From an uncultured Clostridia bacterium (lineage in GTDB: Bacteria > Bacillota > Clostridia > Christensenellales > CAG-314): a stretch of DNA of 14,069 nt. A program made the position numbers and the translations under genes. Of this stretch, positions 5,545 to 13,793 are shown piece by piece. The stretch's first letter is position 1. Each line of letters starts with the position of its first letter. Location of the stretch: positions 1 to 14,069 of the forward strand of contig CAKRAM010000094.1 of NCBI GenBank assembly GCA_934294965.1, in the 5' to 3' direction. Below the pieces are notes generated by a model, which was not told where the DNA came from, did no database searches, and worked only from the letters and a program-made list of their open reading frames with translations.

Positions 5545-7333
5545 TTGCTTCCTCACATTTTATATACAGTTCGTCCAATTGCTTTTGATCGACGGGCGAC
5601 GGAGCATCCGACATCATACAACTTGCATTTTGCATTTTGGGGAACGCAATAACGTCTTTGATGTTGCTCGTATCTGTCAGCACCATCACCAGACGGTCCA
5701 ATCCCAGCGCCAATCCGCCGTGAGGAGGAGTGCCGTACTTAAACGCGTCAACGAAGAAGCCGAACCGTTCGGCAATTTGTTCGTCGGTAAAACCGAGAGT
5801 CTCGAACATGAGCGTTTGAACGTCACGATTGTAAATACGCATGCTGCCGCCGCCCATTTCGTCACCGTTTATAACAACGTCGTAAGCCTTTGCGCGAACT
5901 CTTGCAGGATCGGTCTTCATATATTGCAAGTCTTCGTTTTTGGGGCTGGTAAACGGGTGATGCATTGCCACAAATCTACCTTCTTCTTCGGAATACTCGA
6001 ACAAGGGGAAGTCCACTACCCACAAACAAGCGTAATCGCCGGGGTTGTACATTTGGAAGCGAGCCGCAAGATTGCAACGCAATGCGCCCAAAGCAACAAC
6101 GGCTTTTTGCCAATCATGATCGGCAATGATAAGCGCCAAGTCGCCCTTATTCATAGAAAGCACTTGGGCAATGTCTTTAAGTTCTTGTTCGGATACAGCT
6201 TTGGCAAAACTGCACTTAACCGAATCGGCGGTTTCTCCGTACCAAGCCAAACCTTTCACTTTGTAAGTTTTGACAAAATCAGCCAGTTTATCCAAGTCTT
6301 TTCTGGAAAGTTTGTCCGCACCGCCTTCCAAAACGATTGCGCGAACGGTGCCTCCCGCAGCAATTGCTTCGTTGAACACAACAAAACTGCTGTTTTTCAC
6401 AACGTCGTCCAATTTGTGAATTTCCATTCCGTAACGAAGGTCGGGCTTATCCGAGCCGTACTTGTTCATACATTCCGACCAAGGCATACGGATAAAATGT
6501 TCGGGCAAATCGACGTTGCGAATTTCCTTGAACATTTTTACCAGCAAACCTTCAACAAGTTGCATAACCGTTTCTTCTTGGTCTACAAAACTCATTTCAA
6601 GGTCTATTTGCGTAAATTCCGGTTGACGATTTGCACGCAAGTCCTCATCACGGAAGCATTTTGCAATTTGAAAATATCTGTCCAAACCGCCGATCATCAT
6701 AAGTTGTTTGTAAAGTTGAGGCGATTGAGGCAATGCATAAAAACTGCCCGGGTGAACACGACTGGGAACAAGGTAGTCACGCGCGCCTTCCGGAGTGGAC
6801 TTGCCCAAAATAGGAGTTTCAACTTCCAAAAAGCCGTGGTCAGCCAAGTAATTGCGAGTAATACGATAGATGTTGCTGCGCGTAATCAAATTTTGTTGCA
6901 ATTTTTCGCGGCGCAAATCCAAATATCTGTATTTTAAGCGCAAAGTTTCGTTTGCATTTTCGTCGCCGACGGAAAACGGCGTCGTATCGGCTTCAGAAAG
7001 TATTTTAAGTTCTTCCGCAACCACTTCGATTTCGCCCGTTTTCATGTTCGGGTTAACGTTGTTACCCACACGACGGCGCACTTTTCCTACAACGGTGATT
7101 ACGTAATCCAGTTTGATTGTCGAGGCTTTTTGCAACAATTCTTGGCTGCAAACGTCGGTATCGAACACGATTTGGGAAATACCGCTGCGGTCACGCAACT
7201 GCAAAAAGATTAGACCGCCCAGGTCGCGTCTACGATGAACCCATCCCATCAATGTGATATTTTTTCCGACGTCGGCGGCGGAAACTTCACCGCACATCAT
7301 CGTTCTTTGTTGTCCATTAAGTAGTTCTGCCAT
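5537..7333 (-). CDS. aspS: Aspartate--tRNA ligase
   Basis: This 598-residue class II synthetase attaches aspartate to tRNA in the cytoplasm. It has the full bacterial architecture. An OB-fold anticodon domain (about 1-110) contains MGWVHRRRDLGG. The catalytic core has TPEGARDYLVPSR (180-192), motif 2 FRDEDLRANRQPEFTQID (227-244) and motif 3 GLALGLDRLVM near residue 545. The bacterial GAD insertion (about 310-410) is present, and the C-terminus has the typical DVIAFPKMQNA and DAPSPV. At the positions reported to separate Asp-only from Asp/Asn-charging enzymes it carries H33 and N91. The His resembles non-discriminating enzymes and the second position is neither canonical residue, so tRNA-Asn mischarging is possible. 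The start has GGAG 7 nt upstream, and the gene begins 17 nt after hslU. Confidence 0.97.
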   Translation of the reverse strand: MAELLNGQQRTMMCGEVSAADVGKNITLMGWVHRRRDLGGLIFLQLRDRSGISQIVFDTDVCSQELLQKASTIKLDYVITVVGKVRRRVGNNVNPNMKTGEIEVVAEELKILSEADTTPFSVGDENANETLRLKYRYLDLRREKLQQNLITRSNIYRITRNYLADHGFLEVETPILGKSTPEGARDYLVPSRVHPGSFYALPQSPQLYKQLMMIGGLDRYFQIAKCFRDEDLRANRQPEFTQIDLEMSFVDQEETVMQLVEGLLVKMFKEIRNVDLPEHFIRMPWSECMNKYGSDKPDLRYGMEIHKLDDVVKNSSFVVFNEAIAAGGTVRAIVLEGGADKLSRKDLDKLADFVKTYKVKGLAWYGETADSVKCSFAKAVSEQELKDIAQVLSMNKGDLALIIADHDWQKAVVALGALRCNLAARFQMYNPGDYACLWVVDFPLFEYSEEEGRFVAMHHPFTSPKNEDLQYMKTDPARVRAKAYDVVINGDEMGGGSMRIYNRDVQTLMFETLGFTDEQIAERFGFFVDAFKYGTPPHGGLALGLDRLVMVLTDTSNIKDVIAFPKMQNASCMMSDAPSPVDQKQLDELYIKCEEAND

Positions 7334-7350
7334 ATTTTATCTCCGGTATA

Positions 7351-8016
7351 TTATAAAAGATATTTTTTCAAATTTCTGGATTCGGTACGGAAGTTATTTT
7401 CTACGTACTGCTTGTCGATCATCACTGTTTTGGAAGCGCCTTCTTCGTCGACGTCGTAAGAAACATCTTCCACGATGTGTTCCATAATGCTTTGCAAACG
7501 TCTTGCGCCTATATCTTCCAACGTGCAGTTTTGGTCGTAGGCAACCACTGCGATTTCGTGCAGGCCGTCTTCGGTAAATAGCAAGTCGATATTGTCCACG
7601 GCAAGAAGTTTTTTATACTGATCCGTGATAGCGTTTGCGGGAACGGTGAGGATTTTTACAAAATCGTCCACCGTCAAACTGTCCAACTCCACAAACACGG
7701 GGAACCGACCTTGAAGCTCGGGAATCAAATCCGAAACCTTGCTCACATGGAACGCACCGCTGGCAATAAACAAAATGTAATCGGTTTTGATATTTCCGTA
7801 CTTTGTGCTTACGGTGCAACCTTCCACTATCGGCAAAATGTCTCTTTGGACGCCCTCGCGAGAAACATCCGGACCGCTGTTGGAACTCTTGCCTGCGATT
7901 TTGTCCATTTCGTCAATGAAAATAACACCGTCGTTTTCGGCGCGACGCAATGCTTCGCTTTCCACGCTGTCCAAATCGATAAGTTTTTCGCTTTCCTCGG
8001 CGGCAAAAATCTTCAA
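7351..8016 (-). CDS. hslU: HslU ATPase, C-terminal part (after in-frame stop)
   Basis: This is the second part of a broken hslU gene, in the same frame as the first. It begins after the in-frame TAA at 8020-8022; the nearest possible start is TTG at 8014-8016, with no ribosome binding site. It carries the Walker B motif VIFIDEMDK (residues 31-39 of this part), sensor 1 around LFIASGAFH, the ELQGRFPVFVEL segment with the conserved Arg, and the sensor 2 region GARRLQSIMEHIVED. The extreme C-terminus NLKKYLL is the tail that inserts into HslV to activate it. All of these look intact. Alone, this part lacks Walker A and could not hydrolyse ATP. Two halves produced by restart could in principle assemble, but that is untested. 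A simple nonsense mutation or sequencing error is more likely. Confidence 0.9.
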   Translation of the reverse strand: MKIFAAEESEKLIDLDSVESEALRRAENDGVIFIDEMDKIAGKSSNSGPDVSREGVQRDILPIVEGCTVSTKYGNIKTDYILFIASGAFHVSKVSDLIPELQGRFPVFVELDSLTVDDFVKILTVPANAITDQYKKLLAVDNIDLLFTEDGLHEIAVVAYDQNCTLEDIGARRLQSIMEHIVEDVSYDVDEEGASKTVMIDKQYVENNFRTESRNLKKYLL

Positions 8017-8019
8017 AGC

Positions 8020-8022
8020 TTA
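8020..8022 (-). other. hslU: In-frame TAA stop splitting hslU
   Basis: Minus strand reads GTT GCC TAA GCT TTG AAG. Upstream and downstream parts are in the same frame and both continue the HslU alignment without a missing segment. A single substitution (for example GAA, CAA or AAA to TAA) accounts for it. TAA is used as a normal stop by trmFO, trxA and the HEPN-like gene in this window, so general recoding is excluded. Confidence 0.9.
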
Positions 8023-8634
8023 GGCAACCGTAACCATGCGTTTTTTAGTCTTTTTGGGCAACATGTCGCCAAAAATACTACCAAGATTGATTTCGCCTGC
8101 ACCGGGTTGCAATTCAACCGGTTTGGGATTATCCACCACCTGAATTTCTACCGTCATTTGATCGAGATTGTGTTTGGCAACCTCGTCTTTAAGCGTTTCC
8201 TTTGTTATTCCTTCGGGAAACTCATTAGAACGCTTCATAAGCACTTCGACAACTCTTTGAACAGCAATTTCGTTGGCGCGAACTTCCACTTCCTTGAAGC
8301 GTTCGTCCTTGACCAAGCGAATGGAAACTTCCACCAAGTCGCGAATCATGCTTTCTACGTCTCTTCCCACGTATCCGACTTCGGTGTATTTTGTAGCTTC
8401 CACCTTCAAAAACGGCGCTTTTACAATCTTAGCCAAACGACGAGCGATTTCCGTCTTACCGACGCCGGTAGGGCCTTTCATAATTATGTTTTTAGGCGTA
8501 ATTTCTTCACGGTCGGATTGAGCAAGCCTGCTACGGCGATACCTGTTGCGCAATGCAATAGCCACGGCTTTTTTTGCCTGAAATTGCCCGACGATGTATT
8601 TATCCAACTCACTTACTATTTGTTTCGGCGTCAT
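8020..8634 (-). CDS. hslU: HslU ATPase, N-terminal part (ends at premature TAA)
   Basis: HslU (ClpY) is the AAA+ unfoldase that feeds proteins to the HslV peptidase. This part gives 204 residues: TPKQIVSELDKYIVGQ (2-17), Walker A GPTGVGKT (54-61), the pore loop GYVGRDVESMIRDL, and a short I-domain (about 105-185). It then ends at MVTVA where the family continues with a helix before the (I/A)AEEAxKL segment. Removing the stop gives a single 427-residue protein, slightly shorter than E. coli HslU and without other disruption. GAGGAGG sits 6 nt before the ATG, inside the end of hslV, and the two genes are 1 nt apart. The codon changed to TAA aligns with a Glu or similar residue in relatives, so one base change explains it. 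Confidence 0.9.
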   Translation of the reverse strand: MTPKQIVSELDKYIVGQFQAKKAVAIALRNRYRRSRLAQSDREEITPKNIIMKGPTGVGKTEIARRLAKIVKAPFLKVEATKYTEVGYVGRDVESMIRDLVEVSIRLVKDERFKEVEVRANEIAVQRVVEVLMKRSNEFPEGITKETLKDEVAKHNLDQMTVEIQVVDNPKPVELQPGAGEINLGSIFGDMLPKKTKKRMVTVA

Positions 8635-8635
8635 T

Positions 8636-9187
8636 CTATGCCTCCTCTACTGTTATGTGTCCGTTGGTATAAACGCAAATTTCACTGGCAATTTCCAGCG
8701 ATTTGCGAGCGATTTCCGCAGCGGAAAGGTCGGTGTTGCGAAGCAACGCTTTAGCAGCCGCCAGCGCGTAGTTGCCACCGCTTCCGATTGCGCAAATTCC
8801 GTCCTCCGGTTCGATAACATCACCCGTGCCGGACAAAATAAGCAGCGTTTCCTTGTCGGCAACAATCATCATTGCTTCAAGTTTGCGCATAACGTTATCT
8901 CTACGCCAAAGTTGAGCCACTTCTACCGCGGCTCGAAGCAAATTGCCGCTATATTTTTGCAACATTTCTTCAAACTTTTCCGAAAGCGTAAACGCATCGG
9001 CAACCGTTCCGGCAAAACCGGTGACGACTTTACCGTCGAAAATTCTCCTAACTTTTACGGCATTACCTTTCATTATTACGCTTTGACCTGCCGTAACCTG
9101 TCCGTCGCCTGCAACGGCAATTTTCCCGTCACGCTTGACGGCGCAAATGGTTGTACCTTTTATCGTATCGGCAAACACTTCTGCCAT
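8636..9187 (-). CDS. hslV: HslV peptidase (ATP-dependent protease subunit)
   Basis: HslV forms the double hexameric proteolytic chamber of the HslUV protease and shares the proteasome beta fold. In this 183-residue product the nucleophile is T12 in GTTICAVKRDG, exposed after removal of an 11-residue leader. The leader is longer than the single Met removed in E. coli, but GTTI with a short leader is common in Firmicutes. Also present are IAVAGDGQVTAGQ (28-40), the FAGTVADAFTL motif (58-68), RKLEAMMIVAD, and GSGGNYALAAAKAL toward the end. The start is supported by GGAGGTG, which lies in the last codons of trmFO, leaving a 2-nt gap. Because the downstream hslU carries a stop, HslV may have no working unfoldase in this strain. 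Confidence 0.96.
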   Translation of the reverse strand: MAEVFADTIKGTTICAVKRDGKIAVAGDGQVTAGQSVIMKGNAVKVRRIFDGKVVTGFAGTVADAFTLSEKFEEMLQKYSGNLLRAAVEVAQLWRRDNVMRKLEAMMIVADKETLLILSGTGDVIEPEDGICAIGSGGNYALAAAKALLRNTDLSAAEIARKSLEIASEICVYTNGHITVEEA

Positions 9188-9189
9188 TT

Positions 9190-10491
9190 TTACACCTCCG
9201 CTAAAATTTGTTTCATACGTTCTAAAGAACGTTCGGAATAAGCTAGTTTGCGCGCCGACTTATCCCTAATATGCTCGGAAAGCGGCGGCAAAATACCAAA
9301 ATTACTATTCATAGGCGAGTAATCGCCAAATTGTGTTGACACATGCACACACAACGCGCCTGTCATGGTTTCGTCCGAAAAAAGTATCGGAGATAATCCG
9401 CACATAGCCCTATAAGCCTGCAACGCTGCAACCAGCCCGGATAGAGCCGACTCCACATAGCCTTCGACACCTGTAATTTGACCTGCAAAATACAACTTGG
9501 GATCGGACTTCAACGCAAAGTTTCTGTCCAAAAATACCGGCGAGTTTATGTAGGTGTTGCGATGCATAACACCGTAACGAACAAATTCGGCATTTTTGAG
9601 TGCGGGTATTAGCGAAAACACTCGTTTTTGCTCAGAGAACTTCAAATTGGTTTGAAATCCAACCAAATTATACAAAGTGCCGCTAACGTTTTCTTTTCGC
9701 AATTGCAAAACGGCGTAAGGCTTTTCGTTTTTGCGTTCGTCACGCAAACCGACAGGTTTAAGCGGACCGAAGCGCATTGTATTTTCTCCGCGACTTGCCA
9801 TCACTTCAATCGGCATACAACCTTCGAACACGTTATTTTCAAAGTCTTTAAGCTCAACGCGTTCGGCGGCAATCAAACTTGCGTAAAATTGCTCGTACTC
9901 GGCTTTGTTCATCGGGCAATTGAGGTAGTCGGCATCACCTTTTCCATAGCGACTTGCCGAAAACGCACTGTCGTAATCGATGCTTTCGGCGGTAACTATC
10001 GGGGCAACCGCATCAAAGAAATACAAAAATTCGTCGCCGAAAATTTGCTTAAAAGCAGGTATCAACGTATCGTCTGTAAGCGGTCCTGTTGCGCAAATCA
10101 CGCAATCGTAGCCATCGGTCGACAAACTATCCTCAACTTTTGCAATCCTAGTGAAATTGGCAAAAGAATTAAGTTTTTCGGTAACGGCTGCCGAAAACGC
10201 ATTTCTATCCACAGCCAAAGCGTTGCCGGCAGGTACTCGAGTTTGTTCGGCGCAGGATATTATAAGGCTGTCCATCATGCGCATTTCGGCTTTAAGCAGT
10301 CCGCTTGAAGTATACAAGTCGTCGCTCTTTAGAGAGTTAGAGCAAACCACTTCGCAAAGTCCGTCCAAGTTATGCGCAGGGGACTTTTTGATTGGCTTCA
10401 TTTCCACCAAAGTTACGTCCACACCGCGTTTGAGCAATTGATAGCAAGCCTCACTGCCTGCAAATCCACCGCCAATTACTTTGACTTTCAC
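9190..10491 (-). CDS. trmFO: Methylenetetrahydrofolate--tRNA-(uracil-5-)-methyltransferase TrmFO
   Basis: TrmFO makes 5-methyluridine at position 54 of the tRNA T-loop, using methylene-tetrahydrofolate as carbon donor and FAD as reductant, unlike the SAM-dependent TrmA. The 433-residue product begins with the FAD-binding Rossmann motif VIGGGFAGSEA (5-15). It has the two catalytic cysteines in their usual contexts: C50 in VVCSNSLKSDD and C225 in FEGCMPIEVMASRG. GFQTNLKFSEQKRVF and the second nucleotide-binding stretch YFAGQITGVEGYVES are intact. The start codon is GTG, overlapping the topA stop as GTGA, so it is translationally coupled to topA; its own ribosome site (GGTG) is weak. The linkage topA-trmFO-hslV is conserved in Firmicutes. 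Confidence 0.97.
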   Translation of the reverse strand: MKVKVIGGGFAGSEACYQLLKRGVDVTLVEMKPIKKSPAHNLDGLCEVVCSNSLKSDDLYTSSGLLKAEMRMMDSLIISCAEQTRVPAGNALAVDRNAFSAAVTEKLNSFANFTRIAKVEDSLSTDGYDCVICATGPLTDDTLIPAFKQIFGDEFLYFFDAVAPIVTAESIDYDSAFSASRYGKGDADYLNCPMNKAEYEQFYASLIAAERVELKDFENNVFEGCMPIEVMASRGENTMRFGPLKPVGLRDERKNEKPYAVLQLRKENVSGTLYNLVGFQTNLKFSEQKRVFSLIPALKNAEFVRYGVMHRNTYINSPVFLDRNFALKSDPKLYFAGQITGVEGYVESALSGLVAALQAYRAMCGLSPILFSDETMTGALCVHVSTQFGDYSPMNSNFGILPPLSEHIRDKSARKLAYSERSLERMKQILAEV

Positions 10492-12710
10492 TTAACTTCA
10501 CCACCATCATATTTGCAATCTTTGTTGGAACAACGAATGTACTTTTTGCCGCGAATTTCTTTGTAGACTAAATGCGCGCCGCAAGTGGGACAAAGCGAAC
10601 CCGTCGGAACATCCCAAGAAACAAAATCACAATCGGGATATCCGGTGCATCCGTAGAAAACCGTTCCGCGCTTGGAAAAACGCTTGATAACGTTTTTGCC
10701 GCACTTCGGGCATTTTGCAACCACCTCGGAAAGCGGCTTTGTATTTTTGCAATTGGGGTAATTGGAACAAGCCAAATACTTGCCGTATTTGCCCTCTCTT
10801 TCCAGCATTTTTGCGCCGCAAATTTCACAAACCTGATCGGTCTCCTTTGGAGGAGCAGTTTGTTTTAGCGAGCGAATGTTGGAGCATCTGGGATAATTGG
10901 AACAAGCTAAATACTTGCCGTACTTACCCGTTTTGATAAGCATCGGACTGCCGCATTTTTCGCACATAACGTCGGAAATTTCGTCTTTTACGGCAACCTT
11001 TCCGCTGTGCATGGCAACGTTGACTTCTTTAAGCAGCGGCTTGTAGTAACCGTCCACCACTTTGTACCAAGGTTCGCCGTTGTCCTCAATTGCGTCCAAA
11101 CGGTCTTCCATTTCCGCAGTGAACTGAACGTCTACAACTTCGCCGAAGTACTGCATAAGATACTCGGTAACTTGAATACCCAAATTGCTGGGCGCCAAAG
11201 CCTTGGCATCCTTGGTTACGTATTCGCGTTTGTAGAGCGTCTGCATAATAGTTGCGTAGGTACTGGGGCGACCTATGCCCTTTTCTTCCATTGCTTTTAT
11301 TATGCTTGCTTCGGTGTAGCGTGCGGGCGGCTTGGTGAAACGCTGTTCGTGAGACAATTTTACAAGCGAAAGCTTGTCCTCCACTGAAAGCGGAGGCAAA
11401 ACGGCATTTTCGCCGTCTTCCTCTTTGTCCTTATCCTTGTTTTTGACATCGGCATAGATTGCCAAATAACCGTCAAACGCAAGAGTTTTGCCCACTGCCG
11501 TAAAACCGTAATCTCCGCAGGCAATACCAACGTTCACACTGTTGTACAATGCTTTTTCCGCCTGACTTGCCAAAAAGCGTTGATAAATAAGCTTGTAAAG
11601 CAAGTACTGATTGCGCTGAACTTTATCCTTTATGTCTTCCGGAGTCAATTCCAAATTGATGGGACGAATTGCTTCGTGAGCGTCCTGCGCTTGCTTTTTG
11701 CTTGCGTAATAATTAGGTTTGGACGGAACGTATTGTTCTCCGTACACCGAAGAAATGTGACGACGAGCAGCCGCTATTGCGTCTTCGGAAACACGAACCG
11801 AGTCGGTACGAATGTAAGTAACCAATGCAACATGTCCCATACCGGGAATATCAAAGCCTTCGTAAAGTTGCTGTGCGACGGACATTGCCGTGGCGCTTGT
11901 CATGCGCAACTTGTTTACGGCATCTTGTTGCATCGTGCTGGTTGTAAAAGGCGGTTGCGGCTTGCTTTGCGTAACGCTCTTTTTTACGTCGGAAACGATA
12001 TATTGGCCGCCTGTCAAACTGCTTACGACTTCTTCGCACTGCGTTTGATTTTTAATTTTGATTTTCTTTCCGTTTTTGGTTGCCAAGGCCGCCTTAAATT
12101 GCGGCTTTGCTCCCGTTTTTTCCAATTTTACGGAAACATTCCAAAATTCTTCCGGCTTGAAGTTTTGAATCGCCTTTTCTCTGTCGACCAAAATTCGAAG
12201 CGCGGCGGATTGCACGCGTCCTGCCGAAAGTTTGTTGCAAATTTTTTTGCAAAGAACGGGCGAAAGCGTGTAGCCTACAAGTCTATCCAACACGCGCCTT
12301 GCCTGTTGCGCGGCAACCAATCCCTTGTTGATGTAGTTAGGATTTTGGATTGCTGCATTTACTGCCTTTTTGGAAATTTCGTTGAACATAATGCGATTTT
12401 TCGCATCGTGGTCCAATCCCAAAGCGCACTGAAGGTGATAAGAAATGGCTTCTCCCTCACGGTCCGGGTCGGTTGCCAAATATACGGATTCGGCTTTTGC
12501 GACTTCTCTTTTTAGGCGCTCGATTGTTTCTTTTTGTTCGGGCTTGCGAGCTTCCAGTTCGGGTTCATAGTTGTGTTCAAAATCTATACCCATAGAATTT
12601 ACGGGCAAATCCCAAATATGACCACGGGAAGCTTCAACTTTGTAGTCGGCACCCAAATACTTGCCGATTGTTTTTGCCTTTGCCGGAGATTCGACAATTA
12701 CAAGTTTCAT
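10488..12710 (-). CDS. topA: DNA topoisomerase I (type IA)
   Basis: TopA relaxes negative supercoils by passing one strand through a break covalently held by a tyrosine. The 740-residue protein starts with the Toprim domain (MKLVIVESPAKAKTIGKYL), including the Mg-binding DPDREGE (81-87). It continues through LSAGRVQSAALR (161-172) and has the catalytic tyrosine Y299 in VTYIRTDSVRVS. The core ends near 560 and is followed by four zinc ribbons: C583/C586/C603/C609, C628/C631/C648/C654, C667/C670/C688/C694 and C707/C710/C727/C732. Ribbons 1 and 2 are nearly identical in both protein and DNA. A Lys/Asp/Glu-rich linker lies at 422-433. The ATG overlaps the dprA stop (ATGA) and uses GGAGGA inside dprA. 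Confidence 0.98.
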   Translation of the reverse strand: MKLVIVESPAKAKTIGKYLGADYKVEASRGHIWDLPVNSMGIDFEHNYEPELEARKPEQKETIERLKREVAKAESVYLATDPDREGEAISYHLQCALGLDHDAKNRIMFNEISKKAVNAAIQNPNYINKGLVAAQQARRVLDRLVGYTLSPVLCKKICNKLSAGRVQSAALRILVDREKAIQNFKPEEFWNVSVKLEKTGAKPQFKAALATKNGKKIKIKNQTQCEEVVSSLTGGQYIVSDVKKSVTQSKPQPPFTTSTMQQDAVNKLRMTSATAMSVAQQLYEGFDIPGMGHVALVTYIRTDSVRVSEDAIAAARRHISSVYGEQYVPSKPNYYASKKQAQDAHEAIRPINLELTPEDIKDKVQRNQYLLYKLIYQRFLASQAEKALYNSVNVGIACGDYGFTAVGKTLAFDGYLAIYADVKNKDKDKEEDGENAVLPPLSVEDKLSLVKLSHEQRFTKPPARYTEASIIKAMEEKGIGRPSTYATIMQTLYKREYVTKDAKALAPSNLGIQVTEYLMQYFGEVVDVQFTAEMEDRLDAIEDNGEPWYKVVDGYYKPLLKEVNVAMHSGKVAVKDEISDVMCEKCGSPMLIKTGKYGKYLACSNYPRCSNIRSLKQTAPPKETDQVCEICGAKMLEREGKYGKYLACSNYPNCKNTKPLSEVVAKCPKCGKNVIKRFSKRGTVFYGCTGYPDCDFVSWDVPTGSLCPTCGAHLVYKEIRGKKYIRCSNKDCKYDGGEVK
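10755..10929. repeat. Internal duplication of zinc-ribbon modules in topA
   Basis: A 40-nt segment at 10890-10929 matches 10755-10794 at 36 of 40 positions. Both encode KYGKYLACSNYP-type ribbon halves. Nucleotide identity this high between two ribbons of one gene suggests a recent duplication or gene conversion rather than ancient divergence. Confidence 0.7.
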
Positions 12711-13792
12711 TCAATTCCTCCATACAAGCGGTAACAATTACCGGGTAACCTTGCAATTATACTCTTTAATTCCAAATTTGCCAACAAAAAATTGAGGTCG
12801 GACAAACTAAGTTTTGTTTCGACTATCAGTTGATCGAAAGATTTTTGCCCTTCCGACAAAGAATTTATGATTTTTTGCTCGTCAAAATTCGGCTGATACA
12901 CCGTAGGAGTTGTTTCTACATTATCCAAACGATAATAATCGACAATATCCCTAGGCGAAGTTACGCATGCCGCCTGCATTGTTTTAATAAGTCGGTTGCT
13001 GCCCTGATAGCCCGGGTCGTAAACTTCACCCGGCACGACGAACACGTCTTTTCCTTGTTCGAGCGCAAGTTCTATCGTGGACATCGTTCCGCTTTTTAGC
13101 GGCGCTTGACACACCAATATGCCGTCCGAAAACCCGGACACTATGCGATTGCGATGCGGAAAATGATAAGAGTTAGGCGTTGCGTCCAGCCCGTACTCGG
13201 TCAAAATCAATCCGCCGCTTGATACGATTTTATCCGCCAAAGCTTGGTTTGACGACGGGTAAACGTCAATTATCCCGCCGCCCAAAACGGCAATTGTTTT
13301 TCCCTCGCACTCCACCGTCGTTTCGTGCGCCACACAGTCGATTCCGTAAGCCAAGCCGCTAACAATTGTAAAGTAGTCGGACAGTACTTTGACAAAATCT
13401 TTTGCAACGCGCCTGCCATACACGTACGCTTTTCTTGTTCCGACAACCGCCAAGCAACGACTCGAAAGCAAACCGACGTCGCCCTTACAAAACAACACGT
13501 ACGGCGGATCGGATATATTTTCGAGTGAGAGCGGAAATGCGTCGGAAAAACACGTTACGGCACAAATGCCGTTTGCGCGCATTTTTTCGAGAACCTCTTC
13601 AACGTAGCCGACGTTCAAGGCTTTGGTAACCTTCTCCCAATCGTTTCCGAGCGTTTTTTGAGCAAATTCGTCGGTGATATTATCGGCAATCGCCTTGGGC
13701 GTTCCAAAATACTCCAACAATGTGTAAAACTTTTTTGCCGTTACGCCGATTTGCCCAAACAATATACAAATTTTTTCCTCGAAAGTATACAT
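12707..13792 (-). CDS. dprA: DNA-processing protein DprA (Smf)
   Basis: DprA binds incoming single-stranded DNA during natural transformation and loads RecA; it is also kept in many bacteria not known to transform. The 361-residue protein has a SAM-like N-terminal region (about 1-75), the extended Rossmann fold of the family (about 80-290), and a C-terminal winged-helix domain (about 303-357). Diagnostic motifs are VVGTRKAYVYGRR (117-128), SGLAYGIDCVAHE (145-157; most relatives have ARGID, here AYGID), VLGGGIIDVYPSSN (169-182), FPHRNRIVSGFSD (211-223), SGTMSTIELALEQG (234-247) and VPGEVYDPGYQGSNRLI. The start ATG is 1 nt after the upstream stop, with a weak AGGG site, so coupling to the yifB-type gene is likely. 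It overlaps topA by ATGA. Confidence 0.96.
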   Translation of the reverse strand: MYTFEEKICILFGQIGVTAKKFYTLLEYFGTPKAIADNITDEFAQKTLGNDWEKVTKALNVGYVEEVLEKMRANGICAVTCFSDAFPLSLENISDPPYVLFCKGDVGLLSSRCLAVVGTRKAYVYGRRVAKDFVKVLSDYFTIVSGLAYGIDCVAHETTVECEGKTIAVLGGGIIDVYPSSNQALADKIVSSGGLILTEYGLDATPNSYHFPHRNRIVSGFSDGILVCQAPLKSGTMSTIELALEQGKDVFVVPGEVYDPGYQGSNRLIKTMQAACVTSPRDIVDYYRLDNVETTPTVYQPNFDEQKIINSLSEGQKSFDQLIVETKLSLSDLNFLLANLELKSIIARLPGNCYRLYGGIE

Positions 13793-13793
13793 A

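Noticed and set aside
5447..6937. A 496-codon plus-strand open frame opposite aspS
   Set aside because: It is antisense to an intact aspS; its length follows from codon bias on the other strand, and the translation shows no recognisable domain.
8020..8022. TAA in hslU as a recoded sense codon
   Set aside because: TAA ends several intact genes in this window (trmFO, trxA, the HEPN-like gene), and no recoding signal is apparent beside it.
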